Shown: positions 40,926-49,677, numbered from the stretch's first letter. The stretch: 64,000 nt of DNA from Acidimicrobiaceae bacterium (GCA_003155915.1 PMFA01000005.1:3254-67253), one strand, 5' to 3'. Program-made: numbers and translations. Notes: a model not told the origin generated them from the letters alone.

Positions 40926-41753
40926 ATGAGTGTCATGCCCTTTGCCCTCGAAGGCTTCGAGTTGCAGCCGTTCACCTCCTCGACCGGCATCAAACACAAC
41001 GTCTATCGAACGGGCGCAGGTCCCGCGGTCATCGTCATTCACGAGATGCCCGGCATCACACCACTAGTCGCCGCATTTGGCCGCAAGATTGCTGAGCGAG
41101 GAATGACAGCGGTACTGCCTGATCTCTTTGGAACTCCCGGGCGTGAAATCTCAATTGGTTACGTGCTGGGGACACTCGCCAAGATTTGCGTGAGCAAAGA
41201 ATTCAACCTGCTCGCCACGAACAAGACCAGCCCTGTTGTGAACTACCTTCGCGAACTCGCTGCCCACGAACGTGAGGCACATGGCGGGCCAGGTGTCGGC
41301 GCGGTGGGCATGTGTCTCACCGGTGGCTTCGCCATGGCCATGTGCGTGGAGCCGTCGGTCATCGCGCCGGTCATGAGTCAGCCGTCGCTTCCCTTCCCTA
41401 CGAACGCGGAGCATCGAAGCGCGCTCGGTCTCTCCGACGCGGACTTGGCGGTGGTGCAACGTCGAACACAAGAAGACCTGTGCGTAATGGGCCTGCGCTT
41501 CAGTGGTGATAAGAAGTCACCCGCCGAGCGCTTCACCCGATTTCGCGAGACGCTGGGCGACAAGTTCATGGGTGTGGAGATCGACTCGTCGCCCGGAAAT
41601 CCATGGGGCTACAAGAAGTCGGCCCATTCGGTGCTGACCGAGGATTACTCCGATGAAGCGACTTCACCGACACGTTTGGCACTTGAGGGCGTAATGGACT
41701 TCTTCACGTCGCGACTTGGCATCGCGCCCAAAGACACAAGCAGCAAAGACTAA
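40926..41753 (+). CDS. Dienelactone hydrolase family protein
   Basis: 275-aa alpha/beta hydrolase with a cysteine nucleophile: GAVGMCLTGGFAMA (C at ~129). The Asp/His partners are probably in RFSGDKKSP and KSAHSVLTEDY. The N-terminus VIVIHEMPGITPLVAAFGRKIAERGMTAVLPDLFGTPG is typical of the family. ATG 40926 is taken; TTG 40902 is an alternative. The physiological ester or lactone is unknown. Confidence 0.85.
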   Translation: MSVMPFALEGFELQPFTSSTGIKHNVYRTGAGPAVIVIHEMPGITPLVAAFGRKIAERGMTAVLPDLFGTPGREISIGYVLGTLAKICVSKEFNLLATNKTSPVVNYLRELAAHEREAHGGPGVGAVGMCLTGGFAMAMCVEPSVIAPVMSQPSLPFPTNAEHRSALGLSDADLAVVQRRTQEDLCVMGLRFSGDKKSPAERFTRFRETLGDKFMGVEIDSSPGNPWGYKKSAHSVLTEDYSDEATSPTRLALEGVMDFFTSRLGIAPKDTSSKD

Positions 41754-41784
41754 GCCGGTCGACGCAGTGGCGAGCATCTGGGGA

Positions 41785-42198
41785 ATGACACCCAAATGGT
41801 CGATCGAGTCCGAATGCGAACGGCGTGGCCGCGACAACGTGATCCACGACTGCATCGCGATCCTCAACGGCCGGGGCGTGGAAGACGACTTTCTACGAGT
41901 AATCGGTGGGCCGAGCGCCGAGAACGTCCTCGAAGGTCGAGACAGCGGCATCGACGTTTACTGGCCCCGCGTATGGGCGGCGCGCGGTCTCTTGCACGTG
42001 TGGGACGACGTCGCCACGGATGCGATTATCACGGCGACGACGCACGCCGCATGGCGCGTACGCGAGATGTCGGCCAAGGTGATCGCGCGACATCACGTCG
42101 GTTCGGCAATCGACGCCGTGGTGATTCTCTTGGACGACGAGAACGCCCGCGTGCGAGCGTCAGCCGCTCGAGCGTTCCGTACGATCGCCGAGTCATAG
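41785..42198 (+). CDS. HEAT-repeat-like protein
   Basis: 137 aa. The core YWPRVWAARGLLHVWDDVATDAIITATTHAAWRVREMSAKVIARHHVG... VILLDDENARVRASAARAFRTIAES shows two to three HEAT-like helical pairs with the WRVREM signature of an actinobacterial single-family protein. Start at ATG 41785 (MTPKWSIESE); GTG 41767 and TTG 41716, which overlaps the previous gene, are possible. Probably a protein-binding scaffold. Confidence 0.7.
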   Translation: MTPKWSIESECERRGRDNVIHDCIAILNGRGVEDDFLRVIGGPSAENVLEGRDSGIDVYWPRVWAARGLLHVWDDVATDAIITATTHAAWRVREMSAKVIARHHVGSAIDAVVILLDDENARVRASAARAFRTIAES

Positions 42199-42245
42199 TT
42201 ATGACGCCGAACACGTTCATCACCCAACCACGGAAAGTGCCGACC

Positions 42246-42689
42246 CTACGGGGCTTCGATGTCGGCCAGTTGACTCGCGATGAGGCTCTTGTCCTCGGGA
42301 TCGGCGATGACCTCGACGAGGCGAGCGGCGAGCGCCGACCAGTTGTTGAATTCTTCGACGTCACCCAGTGCCGCGAACGCCCGAGCGACGCCTTCCGCGC
42401 TTGACGCCACGAGCCAATCCGGGACCTCGTACTCCTGGGCCGCCGAATGCGCTCGCTTGGCGAAGCGAAGGGACAACTCGCCTTCTCCGACCGCGGCCGC
42501 GGCTCGAGCGACCATCCAGTCGCTGACGATCCACTGCTCCCTATCGCCGGCGTTCAACCAGTGATACCGAGAACTGAACGCCACGGTCAACAGCTCGATA
42601 TCGTCATCGGCGTCGCGCGTCGCCTCTAAGAGCTCCCAGCACCGATTGAAGAGCTGGGTCGCTAACTCTCGATCGTCCAATTGCGCCAC
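42246..42689 (-). CDS. Conserved hypothetical helical protein (TPR-like)
   Basis: 147 aa, almost all alpha-helical, with a W-x-x-A-x-A-A pattern: DREQWIVSDWMVARAAAAVGEGELSLRFAKRAHSAAQEYEVPDWLVASSAEGVARAFAALGD. The regular ~35-residue alternation of bulky and small residues suggests two or three TPR-like units. No function known. Convergent with the HEAT-like gene. Confidence 0.7.
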   Translation of the reverse strand: MAQLDDRELATQLFNRCWELLEATRDADDDIELLTVAFSSRYHWLNAGDREQWIVSDWMVARAAAAVGEGELSLRFAKRAHSAAQEYEVPDWLVASSAEGVARAFAALGDVEEFNNWSALAARLVEVIADPEDKSLIASQLADIEAP

Positions 42690-42748
42690 GACGAAAGTTT
42701 AAATGGCTTCGGCGGCTCCAACTGGGCGTGGGTCCAGTGAATCTGAAT

Positions 42749-43147
42749 TCAGTCCGGCACGACCTCGAACCAGATCAGCACCACCGGCGTCTGGTCGACA
42801 ATTGACTCGCCGTACTCACGCCAATATCGTCGATGGCCCTCGCGCCATTCTTCAAGGGACTCGTCACCTTCGCCCTCGGCCTGCGCGAACGTCCACGGAA
42901 CTTCGATGAACGGTACGGTCTCAACTCTCACCACGACAACCGTCGCAATGCGCCGCGCGTCATCGTCGACGAGGGCCAACAGCTCTCCCTCGGACTCCAA
43001 CTCCTCGTTCTCTCTCACGTACTCGAGCAGCAGTCCCGCGGTCGCTCGTTTGCGACCATCAAGAATAAGTTGATTGAGGCGTAGTCGCAGAGCGCCCGGC
43101 GAACCGATTTCGAGAGCACGAAGACCATCAACAATCGGAAATGGCAT
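42749..43147 (-). CDS. ASCH domain protein
   Basis: 132 aa. The RNA-binding-like ASCH fold is shown by GSPGALRLRLNQLILDGRKRATAGLLLEYVRENEELESEGELLALVDDD, VVVVRVETVPFIEVPWTFAQAEGEGDESLEEWREGHRRYW. The G-K-K/R-x-A-T-A motif and the E-G-E-G-D motif are intact. Proposed roles are in RNA or modified-nucleoside processing; some relatives are N4-acetylcytidine amidohydrolases. Confidence 0.85.
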   Translation of the reverse strand: MPFPIVDGLRALEIGSPGALRLRLNQLILDGRKRATAGLLLEYVRENEELESEGELLALVDDDARRIATVVVVRVETVPFIEVPWTFAQAEGEGDESLEEWREGHRRYWREYGESIVDQTPVVLIWFEVVPD

Positions 43148-43246
43148 GACGGCTCCTTGACCATTTGATTCGAATCAACAATCTACGGCGCGTGTTCATC
43201 ATCTCGCGTCGATGACGACTCTGGCACGGGGTGATAAACATCGTCT

Positions 43247-43719
43247 GTGTCGAAGCCAACTCGAGGAAAATGGTCGATGGTGGCCGCGCTCGTGGTGATT
43301 ATGGCACTTATCGTGATTCTCATTCTCCGGCCCGAGAAGATCGTGACGGCGAGCCCAGTGCCACGACCGTTCCCTGCGCGAGCCCCCAACTCACGTCGGA
43401 CTACCAAATTGAGCAGTGCCTCGAATCGAAGATCAGAGTGGTGAGGGTCCGGATGGAATCGTCGCTACGAGATGAGTCCGACTATTTTCACTACGCCACT
43501 CGGTCTCAGGATCGGCGCGTCGCCCAGCGAACTCAGTCAACGTTCACGTCCTACGCGCGAGAGGAGTGCCTCGCCCTCACCAACCCCTACCAATCGGGCA
43601 CAATCGTGCCGATTCTCTATGGCGAGTGTGTGCTCGGGTTCGACCACCAACGACTGGACTACCTACGCCACGCGATTACGTCTTTCAAGAAGGGCGGAGA
43701 GTCGCAGAAAGCTTCCTAG
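43247..43719 (+). pseudogene. LprI-like (DUF1311) envelope protein split by a frameshift
   Basis: One frame from ATG 43247 encodes a membrane anchor (MSKPTRGKWSMVAALVVIMA, LIVILILRPEK) and ends at 43444; another frame in the same strand carries the mature LprI-like domain: SPQLTSDYQIEQCLESKI, AQRTQSTFTSYAREECLALTNPYQSGTIVPILYGEC, ending at 43719. LprI-like proteins inhibit lysozyme. One missing base (or two extra) between about 43340 and 43395 would join them. Neither half alone makes a sensible secreted protein. Confidence 0.7.
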
Positions 43720-43760
43720 GCACTTTCGTTGGGCGAGAACTCACGCGATAGGGTCGCTCC

Positions 43761-44588
43761 ATGCCACCGCTCCTGCTCACGATCCTCATCGCGGCGGCGG
43801 CGTGCGCGTTCGCATGGATTGCGTCGCTCGCGACCGGCGACACGTCGTGGGTCGATCGAATGTGGTCGATCGTGCCGGTCATCTACGTGTGGGTCTTCGC
43901 GGCCTACGCCCATCTCGACAACCCAAGATTGGACGTCATGGCCGCACTGGTCACGGGGTGGGGAGTTCGACTCACGTTCAACTTTGCCCGAAAGGGTGGT
44001 TACAGCGGCGTCGAGGACTATCGCTGGGCCGTGATTCGTTCGTCAATGCAGCCGTGGCAGTTCCAACTCTTCAATCTGTTCTTCATCGTGCTGTATCAGA
44101 ACGCCCTGCTGGTATTGATCGCTCTTCCCGCCTGGAGCGCCTACCAGAATCGCTCGACGTCATTTGGCCCGATCGATCTTTTGTTGACGTTGCTCTTCGT
44201 TCTCTTTGCCGTTGGCGAGACGGTCGCCGATCAGCAGCAGTGGAGCTTCCAAAAGTGGAAGAACGCCGAGGTCCAGGCCGGGAGAACCCCGAACCCTCGC
44301 TTCCTCCAAAGTGGTCTGTTCCGATTTTCGAGACACCCGAACTACTTCTTCGAACTCGCTCAGTGGTGGGTGGTTTTCTTATTTGGTGCGTTAGCGGCGC
44401 GGTCGGTTCTCGAGTGGACCGTGATCGGCCCGTTCCTGTTGACGCTGCTCTTCGTTGGTTCGACTCGCTTCACCGAGAAAATCTCACTCTCGCACTATCC
44501 CGAGTACGAACTCTTCCAACGTTCGACGTCGCCCGTCGTACCGTGGTTCGCGCACAGCGTCGCGATCGTGCAAGTGCCGGAGACCTAA
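43761..44588 (+). CDS. DUF1295 / steroid 5-alpha-reductase-like membrane protein
   Basis: 275 aa, about seven helices. GDTSWVDRMWSIVPVIYVW and the C-terminal LFRFSRHPNYFFELAQWWVVFLFG are the family hallmarks; the RHPNYF-E motif belongs to the NADPH-binding end of the isoprenylcysteine methyltransferase/5-alpha-reductase fold. A lipid reductase or methyltransferase is possible; substrate unknown. Monocistronic, ahead of trhO. Confidence 0.88.
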   Translation: MPPLLLTILIAAAACAFAWIASLATGDTSWVDRMWSIVPVIYVWVFAAYAHLDNPRLDVMAALVTGWGVRLTFNFARKGGYSGVEDYRWAVIRSSMQPWQFQLFNLFFIVLYQNALLVLIALPAWSAYQNRSTSFGPIDLLLTLLFVLFAVGETVADQQQWSFQKWKNAEVQAGRTPNPRFLQSGLFRFSRHPNYFFELAQWWVVFLFGALAARSVLEWTVIGPFLLTLLFVGSTRFTEKISLSHYPEYELFQRSTSPVVPWFAHSVAIVQVPET

Positions 44589-44673
44589 CTGCGCTGCTCG
44601 CGAAAGTGAAATCGTTGCGGAGCGATGACTCGCGCATGATTGCCAACGAAGTTCCCTTCGGTACAATCGCTCT

Positions 44674-45606
44674 GTGCAGCCCCAGAAAATCATCCTCTAC
44701 TACGGGTTCACACCACTTGACGACCCGGACGCCATTCGCCTTTGGCAACGGACACTCTGCGACATGCTCTCGCTCAAGGGTCGAATCCTCATCTCGCGCC
44801 ACGGCATCAACGGGACTCTCGGCGGCACGATTGAAGACCTGAAGAGATATATCGCCGCGACCAAAGATTTCTCCGGTTTCCGGGGCATCGACTTCAAGTG
44901 GTCCGAGGGCTCCGCGGACGATTTTCCTCGTCTGCGGATTCGCGTTCGTGACGAGATCGTCTCGTTCGGTGCTGCAGATGAATTGTCGGTTGATCGCCGC
45001 GGCGTCGTCGGTGGTGGCGTGCACCTCAAACCCGACGACGTCCACGAGTTGGTCCAGCAACGAGGCGACGACGTCGTCTTCTTTGACGCGCGAAACGCCT
45101 TCGAAGCCGCAATCGGCCGTTTCAAGAACGCCGTCGTTCCCAACGTGCTCGCGACGCGCGACTTCGCGTCGGTGCTCGACAGCGGACGATACGACCATCT
45201 CAAGCACAAAGCCGTCGTCACGTACTGTACGGGCGGCGTGCGTTGCGAGGTCCTCTCTGCGCTGATGATCAAACGCGGATTCGAAGAGGTCTACCAGCTC
45301 GACGGAGGCGTCGTGCGCTACGGCGAAGCCTTCGGCGACGACGGCCTCTGGGAGGGCTCGTTGTACCTCTTCGACGCACGGATGCATCACGAGTTCAGCG
45401 AGCACACGAAGATAATCGGCACGTGCGAACGATGCGAGGCTCCCACGAGTCAGTACCACAACTGCGCGAACCTGGCCTGTCGAAAGTTGATTCTCCTCTG
45501 TGGCGACTGCGAACTCGACAACGTCAGTACGAACTGCGCGCCGCAGCACTTTGCGAACTCGGGCGTCGACAGTGCGAACGAGCTCGCCGACGTACAAAGC
45601 GCTTGA
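44674..45606 (+). CDS. trhO: tRNA uridine(34) hydroxylase, rhodanese-type
   Basis: 310-aa YceA/TrhO protein that hydroxylates uridine 34 of tRNAs (ho5U34) using oxygen. N-terminal acylphosphatase-like domain ([42 protein letters not shown]), rhodanese domain ([22 protein letters not shown]) with the active cysteine in [15 protein letters not shown], and a C-terminal tail with cysteine pairs ([28 protein letters not shown]). GTG start at 44674. Confidence 0.92.
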   Translation: MQPQKIILYYGFTPLDDPDAIRLWQRTLCDMLSLKGRILISRHGINGTLGGTIEDLKRYIAATKDFSGFRGIDFKWSEGSADDFPRLRIRVRDEIVSFGAADELSVDRRGVVGGGVHLKPDDVHELVQQRGDDVVFFDARNAFEAAIGRFKNAVVPNVLATRDFASVLDSGRYDHLKHKAVVTYCTGGVRCEVLSALMIKRGFEEVYQLDGGVVRYGEAFGDDGLWEGSLYLFDARMHHEFSEHTKIIGTCERCEAPTSQYHNCANLACRKLILLCGDCELDNVSTNCAPQHFANSGVDSANELADVQSA

Positions 45607-45612
45607 AAGGGA

Positions 45613-45645
45613 AATCCTCCGGCGAGCCAAGCTCGCCGGAGGATT
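45613..45645. terminator. Bidirectional terminator between trhO and the DUF5666-like gene
   Basis: Perfect 15-bp stem AATCCTCCGGCGAGC / GCTCGCCGGAGGATT with a three-base loop, between convergent genes. No long T-run on either side. Confidence 0.75.
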
Positions 45646-45675
45646 CCTAACAATTACTGGGTACTGGGAAATGAA

Positions 45676-46362
45676 CTAGTGACGATTGTGTCCGAAGTTC
45701 TTCCCGGCGCCTTGACCTTGACCGTGACCTTGGCTGTGACCTTGATCCTGACCGTGACCGGATGAGGTACCAATGTTCACCGAACTGGCGTTAAGGCTGC
45801 CCGCGGTCGTGCCCGCAATGCCGACGGCACTGATCTGTGCTCCGACAACCACGGCGGTGAGCGATGAAGCCGCGCCACCCGAGGTGTAGGTAGTGGTGCC
45901 CGAGACGTTCACCGTGATCGTCGTGCTGTGAAAGCTCGAAAGCGTAATCACGTTGCCGGCGACAGCGGTGACGGAACCGAAGACGCGCTCCAGGCAAATG
46001 GTGACCTTGGTCACCGTCTGGGGCGTGGTCGAGGTCAGCGCAAGGCTGACCTGCTCACCGACCGCGAGGTCACCGACGACGCCGGCCGTAGAGCCTTCGA
46101 AGTAGGTGGTCGTTGCGGTGGTGGTGTAGGTCGTTGAGGTGCCCTGGTGATCCTTCAGCGTGATCGAGTTCGTGCCCAATGCGGTCACGGTGCCTCGAGC
46201 GCCGTTCCACTGACCCTGGTCATGAGAGCCGATGCTGGAATGATCGCGTGAGTGCGAACCTTGACCGGCGAGGGCTACTCCTGATGTACCGAGTGCGAGT
46301 GCTACACAAACGACTGCGGCGGATGCCACGCGAATGACGCGACTTGACTTAGTTCTAAACAT
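45676..46362 (-). CDS. Secreted DUF5666-like protein with Gly/Gln/His repeat tail
   Basis: 228 aa. Signal peptide (RVIRVASAAVVCVALALGTSGVALAG), then two DUF5666-type beta units (GARGTVTALGTNSITLKDHQG, VFGSVTAVAGNVITLSSFHS) and a low-complexity tail rich in G-H-G-Q-D-Q, whose DNA repeats (GGTCA[A/C]GG-type hexamers, 45700-45765). The His/Gln tail could bind metal or surface. ATG 46362 follows AAAGGGG. The upstream region carries several repeats, so it may be strongly regulated. Confidence 0.75.
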   Translation of the reverse strand: MFRTKSSRVIRVASAAVVCVALALGTSGVALAGQGSHSRDHSSIGSHDQGQWNGARGTVTALGTNSITLKDHQGTSTTYTTTATTTYFEGSTAGVVGDLAVGEQVSLALTSTTPQTVTKVTICLERVFGSVTAVAGNVITLSSFHSTTITVNVSGTTTYTSGGAASSLTAVVVGAQISAVGIAGTTAGSLNASSVNIGTSSGHGQDQGHSQGHGQGQGAGKNFGHNRH

Positions 46363-46376
46363 GATTTGCCCCTTTG

Positions 46377-46401
46377 ACGCATCCACAGAGTGTGGGTGCG
46401 T
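46377..46401 (-). promoter_or_regulatory. Hairpin immediately upstream of the DUF5666-like gene RBS
   Basis: ACGCATCCACA / TGTGGGTGCGT (10 of 11 paired) with a three-base loop; on the minus strand it ends two bases before the AAAGGGG ribosome binding site. A 5' UTR stem that could stabilise the message or gate translation. Confidence 0.5.
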
Positions 46402-46427
46402 ACATCTCTAAGTATCGCGCATCAATT

Positions 46428-46556
46428 TGTGAATCTTCTGTGAGGCCACTGTGGATTCACACAACTCGGTATGGTGCAGTCGTCATCAACTCGTAACAAA
46501 CTTCATCACCATCTCGTAACATTTCTCGACTGCGCCAATCTCACGCGTATGGTGCA
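46428..46556. repeat. Inverted and direct repeats in the promoter region
   Basis: TGTGAATC (46428-46435) / GATTCACA (46454-46461) inverted; CTCGTAACA twice (46490-46498 and 46513-46521, 23 bases apart, about two helix turns); GTATGGTGCA twice (46469-46478 and 46547-46556), each followed within a few bases by GTCGT. The 23-base tandem pair resembles the spacing of OmpR/PhoB-type response regulator boxes. Confidence 0.55.
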
Positions 46557-46860
46557 CCAGTCGTTTTCACATTACTGAAACTCTTTTGCGACAACGATCG
46601 CCAACATCGAGATAGTGAATATTTGATCTCGAACGAAATACTCTATTTTGTGTAGAGAAGAGGATCGGCACGTCACGCGACTCGAGAAAGGCAACGAGCA
46701 CCAACGTCGCAGCAGCGTTGAAATTAGGTTCGTCGACTTCCACCTTCGAATTCGAATTGAATTCGTTCGCGCGCGGTCCTTCGTCCGCCGGTCCCACGGC
46801 GACGCCAGCTGCCATCGCAGCATCCGCCGTACCGAGCAGTCCGAGGAATCGGGGAATTCA

Positions 46861-48606
46861 TTAGTCCGATACTCCGGTGAAAACTTCGCCCGGTTCGTTG
46901 GACTTCTCGACGTAGACATACTTCCCGCCGCGCAACCATGAGCAACCCGCGGCCAAAAGACACGCCAACACGGCCGAGTCACAGGCCGCGTGCAAACCGT
47001 TGTGAAAGGGTTTTGTAATTATCGATGGAAAGAAGCTCCGCTTCGCCAGCGCTAATTGCGTGTGCGTTGGCAAGCTCGCGATTACGTGGGGGCTCAAGAG
47101 ATGCTCGAGTGGGTTGTAGCCGAGGAATGACGCGAACAACGTTGACACCGGCGGCAACGCAGCGACACGACGCGCGTCAGCTATCGGCACGCCGACCGCC
47201 GTCAGACCGTGAAAGACCGACGCGGGGAGCGACGACGACAAGCCGATGATCATCAGCGTGAAGAAGATGCCGATGGAGAGCACCTGCCCGGAGTTCTGGA
47301 ATGTTGAGTTCATCCCCGAGCCGACGCCGCGATGCTGTCGCGGCAGAGAATTCATCACACCCGCGCGGTTCGGCGCCGCGAAGGCGCCCATTGCCAAGCC
47401 ATTCAAGAGGAGCAGCCCGCCGAACTCGTAGTAGTTGAAGTTTACCGGCAAGAGCTCGAGCAAGAAGAACGACAGCGCCGCGATCAACATGCCGACGGTG
47501 GCAAAGGGCCGAGAGCCGTAACGATCCGAGAGAGCGCCCGAGACCGGACCAGCGATCAAGAAGCCGAGTGTCAATGGCAACATCGCAACGCCCGCCCACA
47601 GTGGTGTGCGCGCGAAGTCGTAGCCGTGCAACGGCAGCCAGATTCCCTGCAGCCAGATCACGAGCATGAACATCAATCCGCCGCGACCCACCGAGGCCAG
47701 AAAGCTCGAGATACTGCCCGCGCTGAAGGCCCGAATGCGAAAGAGCGAGAGACGGAACATCGGATCGGGGGAACGCCGTTCGACTTGGGTGAAGACGAAG
47801 AGCATGGCCACCCCTCCCACGAGCGCGGAGAGCACCAGCGGACTGAGCCAGCCCATCGTGCGACCGCCGTAGGGCTGGATCCCGTACGTGATGCCCACCA
47901 TGATCGCAATTAGGCCGAAAGCGAACGTGATGTTGCCGGGCCAATCGATGTTCGTGTCGGCGCGTCGTGGAATCTCTTTCAGTTTCCGATACGCCCAGAC
48001 CGTGCCGAAGAGCCCGATGGGCACCGAGACGATGAAGATCAGTCGCCACTGGATCGGTGCGAGGATCCCCCCGAGGACGAGACCGATGAATGAACCGCTG
48101 ATCCCGGCGATCTGATTGATGCCGAGCGCCATACCGCGCTGATCTTCGGGGAAGGCGTCCGTGAGGATGGCCGACGAGTTCGCGATGAGGATTGCGGCAC
48201 CGACGCCCTGGAAGATTCTCATCACCACGAGATACAACGCCGCCGCCGTTCCCGACATCCACGTGACACTGAGGAGCAGGGAAAAGAACGTGTAGACGAC
48301 GAAGCCCATGTTGTACAACTTGACGCGACCGTACATATCGCCGAGACGACCGAACGTCACCACGAGCACGCTGGTGACCACCATGAAACCGAGGATCATC
48401 CACAACAGATAAAAGCTATTCCCCGGCAACAACGGATCGAGGTGGATGCCAGTGAATATGTCGGGCAGCGCAATGAGCATGATCGAGATGTCGATCGTGG
48501 CCATCAGCATGCCGAGCGTCGTATTGGAAAGAACGACCCACTTGTAGCGGTCGTCGGCTCTCGTCTTCGACTCGCCTCCCGCCGATACTTCGGTGTCGGA
48601 CACCAC
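46861..48606 (-). CDS. DHA2-like MFS exporter
   Basis: 581 aa, 14 helices. WVVLSNTTLGMLMATIDISIMLIALPDIF, FGRLGDMYGRVKLYNMGF (motif A) and INQIAGISGSFIGLVLGGILAPIQWRLIFIVSVPIGLFGTVWAY are conserved. This subgroup (ISIMLIALP) is common in actinobacteria. A large C-terminal loop (~490-560) and a basic tail distinguish it from the two shorter exporters. The GTG at 48606 overlaps the upstream gene's stop by one base; upstream extension to 48813 would run through that gene. Confidence 0.88.
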   Translation of the reverse strand: MVSDTEVSAGGESKTRADDRYKWVVLSNTTLGMLMATIDISIMLIALPDIFTGIHLDPLLPGNSFYLLWMILGFMVVTSVLVVTFGRLGDMYGRVKLYNMGFVVYTFFSLLLSVTWMSGTAAALYLVVMRIFQGVGAAILIANSSAILTDAFPEDQRGMALGINQIAGISGSFIGLVLGGILAPIQWRLIFIVSVPIGLFGTVWAYRKLKEIPRRADTNIDWPGNITFAFGLIAIMVGITYGIQPYGGRTMGWLSPLVLSALVGGVAMLFVFTQVERRSPDPMFRLSLFRIRAFSAGSISSFLASVGRGGLMFMLVIWLQGIWLPLHGYDFARTPLWAGVAMLPLTLGFLIAGPVSGALSDRYGSRPFATVGMLIAALSFFLLELLPVNFNYYEFGGLLLLNGLAMGAFAAPNRAGVMNSLPRQHRGVGSGMNSTFQNSGQVLSIGIFFTLMIIGLSSSLPASVFHGLTAVGVPIADARRVAALPPVSTLFASFLGYNPLEHLLSPHVIASLPTHTQLALAKRSFFPSIITKPFHNGLHAACDSAVLACLLAAGCSWLRGGKYVYVEKSNEPGEVFTGVSD

Positions 48607-48872
48607 TAACTCTCGAGAAGACCCGCGGGCACGCTCTCGAGGGAGCGGAGTATTGCCATAGCCAGTTCGCGCGCCGATTCCGCGTCCAACTCGAGTCCCA
48701 CTCGAGAACTCGCACCGAGTGCGGGATTGATCAAGTCCACCAACAACGCGTGTCCGGCGCCGAAGTGTACGGGGTGGTCGTAAGAGATCGTGGCGTCCGT
48801 CGCGCGAAACCAACCGTCCGCGCCCTTGGCGCTCCCGGTCACGGTGATTCGTTCAGTGTCGTACGTGCACAT
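48606..48872 (-). CDS. Small DUF6295-like protein
   Basis: 88 aa beginning MCTYDTERITVTGSAKGADGWFRATDATISYDHP and continuing VHFGAGHALLVDLINPALGASSRVGLELDAESARELAMAIL. I recognise it as a small actinobacterial conserved protein (probably DUF6295) of unknown function. Its stop overlaps the exporter start, and it is 6 bases after the dienelactone hydrolase stop, so the three form an operon. Confidence 0.75.
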   Translation of the reverse strand: MCTYDTERITVTGSAKGADGWFRATDATISYDHPVHFGAGHALLVDLINPALGASSRVGLELDAESARELAMAILRSLESVPAGLLES

Positions 48873-48878
48873 GTCGAC

Positions 48879-49619
48879 CTACTTCTTGTCCGAGAGGTGG
48901 CGGCCGTAGAACTTCCAAATCTCGCCCCACGCTTCGGTCGCCACCTCCGCGCGATAGGACGGCCGATCGACGGCGAAGAAGGCGTGTCCCGCGCCGTCGT
49001 ACTCGTGGAACGTGAAATCCTTGCCATGTTTCGTCAGCAACTCTCGAAGCGTCACGGTCTGCTCGGGCGACGGGTACTGGTCTTCGATGCCGAAGAGCCC
49101 GAGGAGCGGGCACGAGAGATTGGGCAGTAGATCAACGATCGACGTCATCGTGCTCTCGGGTCGACTCTCCACCACAAATGCGCCGTAGCAGTCGACGGCG
49201 GCGTCGAGGTTCAGACTGCACGCCGCGAGCACTGACTGTCGCCCCCCAGAGCAGTAGCCGATGACCCCGACCTTCTGATTCGAATTCGCCAGCGCGCGCA
49301 AGTATTTTGCCGCCGCGCCGACGTCACCGACCAGTTGATCGTCCGGCACCCCACCACTGGCTCGCGCGGCGGCCGCCGCGTCGTCGAAACTCGCATCGGG
49401 AGATTCGCGATAGTAGAGGTTGACACAGACGGCGTTGTAACCATTGGCGGCGAACTTTCGCACAATCTCCTTCGTCGCTTCGTCGTACCCGGGAAAGTGG
49501 TGGATGACGACGACGCCACCGACCTTGTGGTCGGACTCGGTGGTCGCGAGATATGCCTCGACCGAATGGTCGTCGTAAGAATCGAAGTAAATCGTTTCGG
49601 CACGAAGGTTCGAGGTCAT
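48879..49619 (-). CDS. Dienelactone hydrolase family protein
   Basis: 246-aa alpha/beta hydrolase. Nucleophile cysteine in VIGYCSGGRQS (~120), Asp in FGIEDQYPSPEQ and His in YDGAGHAFFAVDRPSYR complete the Cys-Asp-His triad. VVVIHHFPGYDEATKEIVRKFAANGYNAVCVNLYYRE is the typical N-terminal half. First gene of the operon with the DUF6295-like protein and DHA2 exporter, which suggests hydrolysis linked to export of a lactone or ester. Confidence 0.9.
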   Translation of the reverse strand: MTSNLRAETIYFDSYDDHSVEAYLATTESDHKVGGVVVIHHFPGYDEATKEIVRKFAANGYNAVCVNLYYRESPDASFDDAAAAARASGGVPDDQLVGDVGAAAKYLRALANSNQKVGVIGYCSGGRQSVLAACSLNLDAAVDCYGAFVVESRPESTMTSIVDLLPNLSCPLLGLFGIEDQYPSPEQTVTLRELLTKHGKDFTFHEYDGAGHAFFAVDRPSYRAEVATEAWGEIWKFYGRHLSDKK

Positions 49620-49677
49620 AGGGCTCCGTTTGCTCTGGGATTTTCATCTCATTGTACTGAGGGCCAAAGAAGCTGAT

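Larger units (their letters stand above)
46363..46860. other. Repeat-rich intergenic regulatory region
   Basis: About 500 bases upstream of the DUF5666-like gene and downstream of the DHA2 exporter (minus). The part nearest the gene (46377-46556) holds a hairpin, an 8-bp inverted repeat and two pairs of direct repeats. From 46570 to 46860 I see no gene with support. Confidence 0.55.

Noticed and set aside
44470-45630. 386-codon open frame on the minus strand opposite trhO
   Set aside because: No domain; it mirrors the GC-rich third positions of trhO and the end of the DUF1295 gene, both well supported.
47177-48403. 408-codon minus-strand frame inside the DHA2 exporter
   Set aside because: Shadow of the exporter in another frame, strongly Arg-rich.
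48607-48813. N-terminal extension of the DHA2 exporter
   Set aside because: It would overlap the DUF6295-like gene completely and is low in transporter character.
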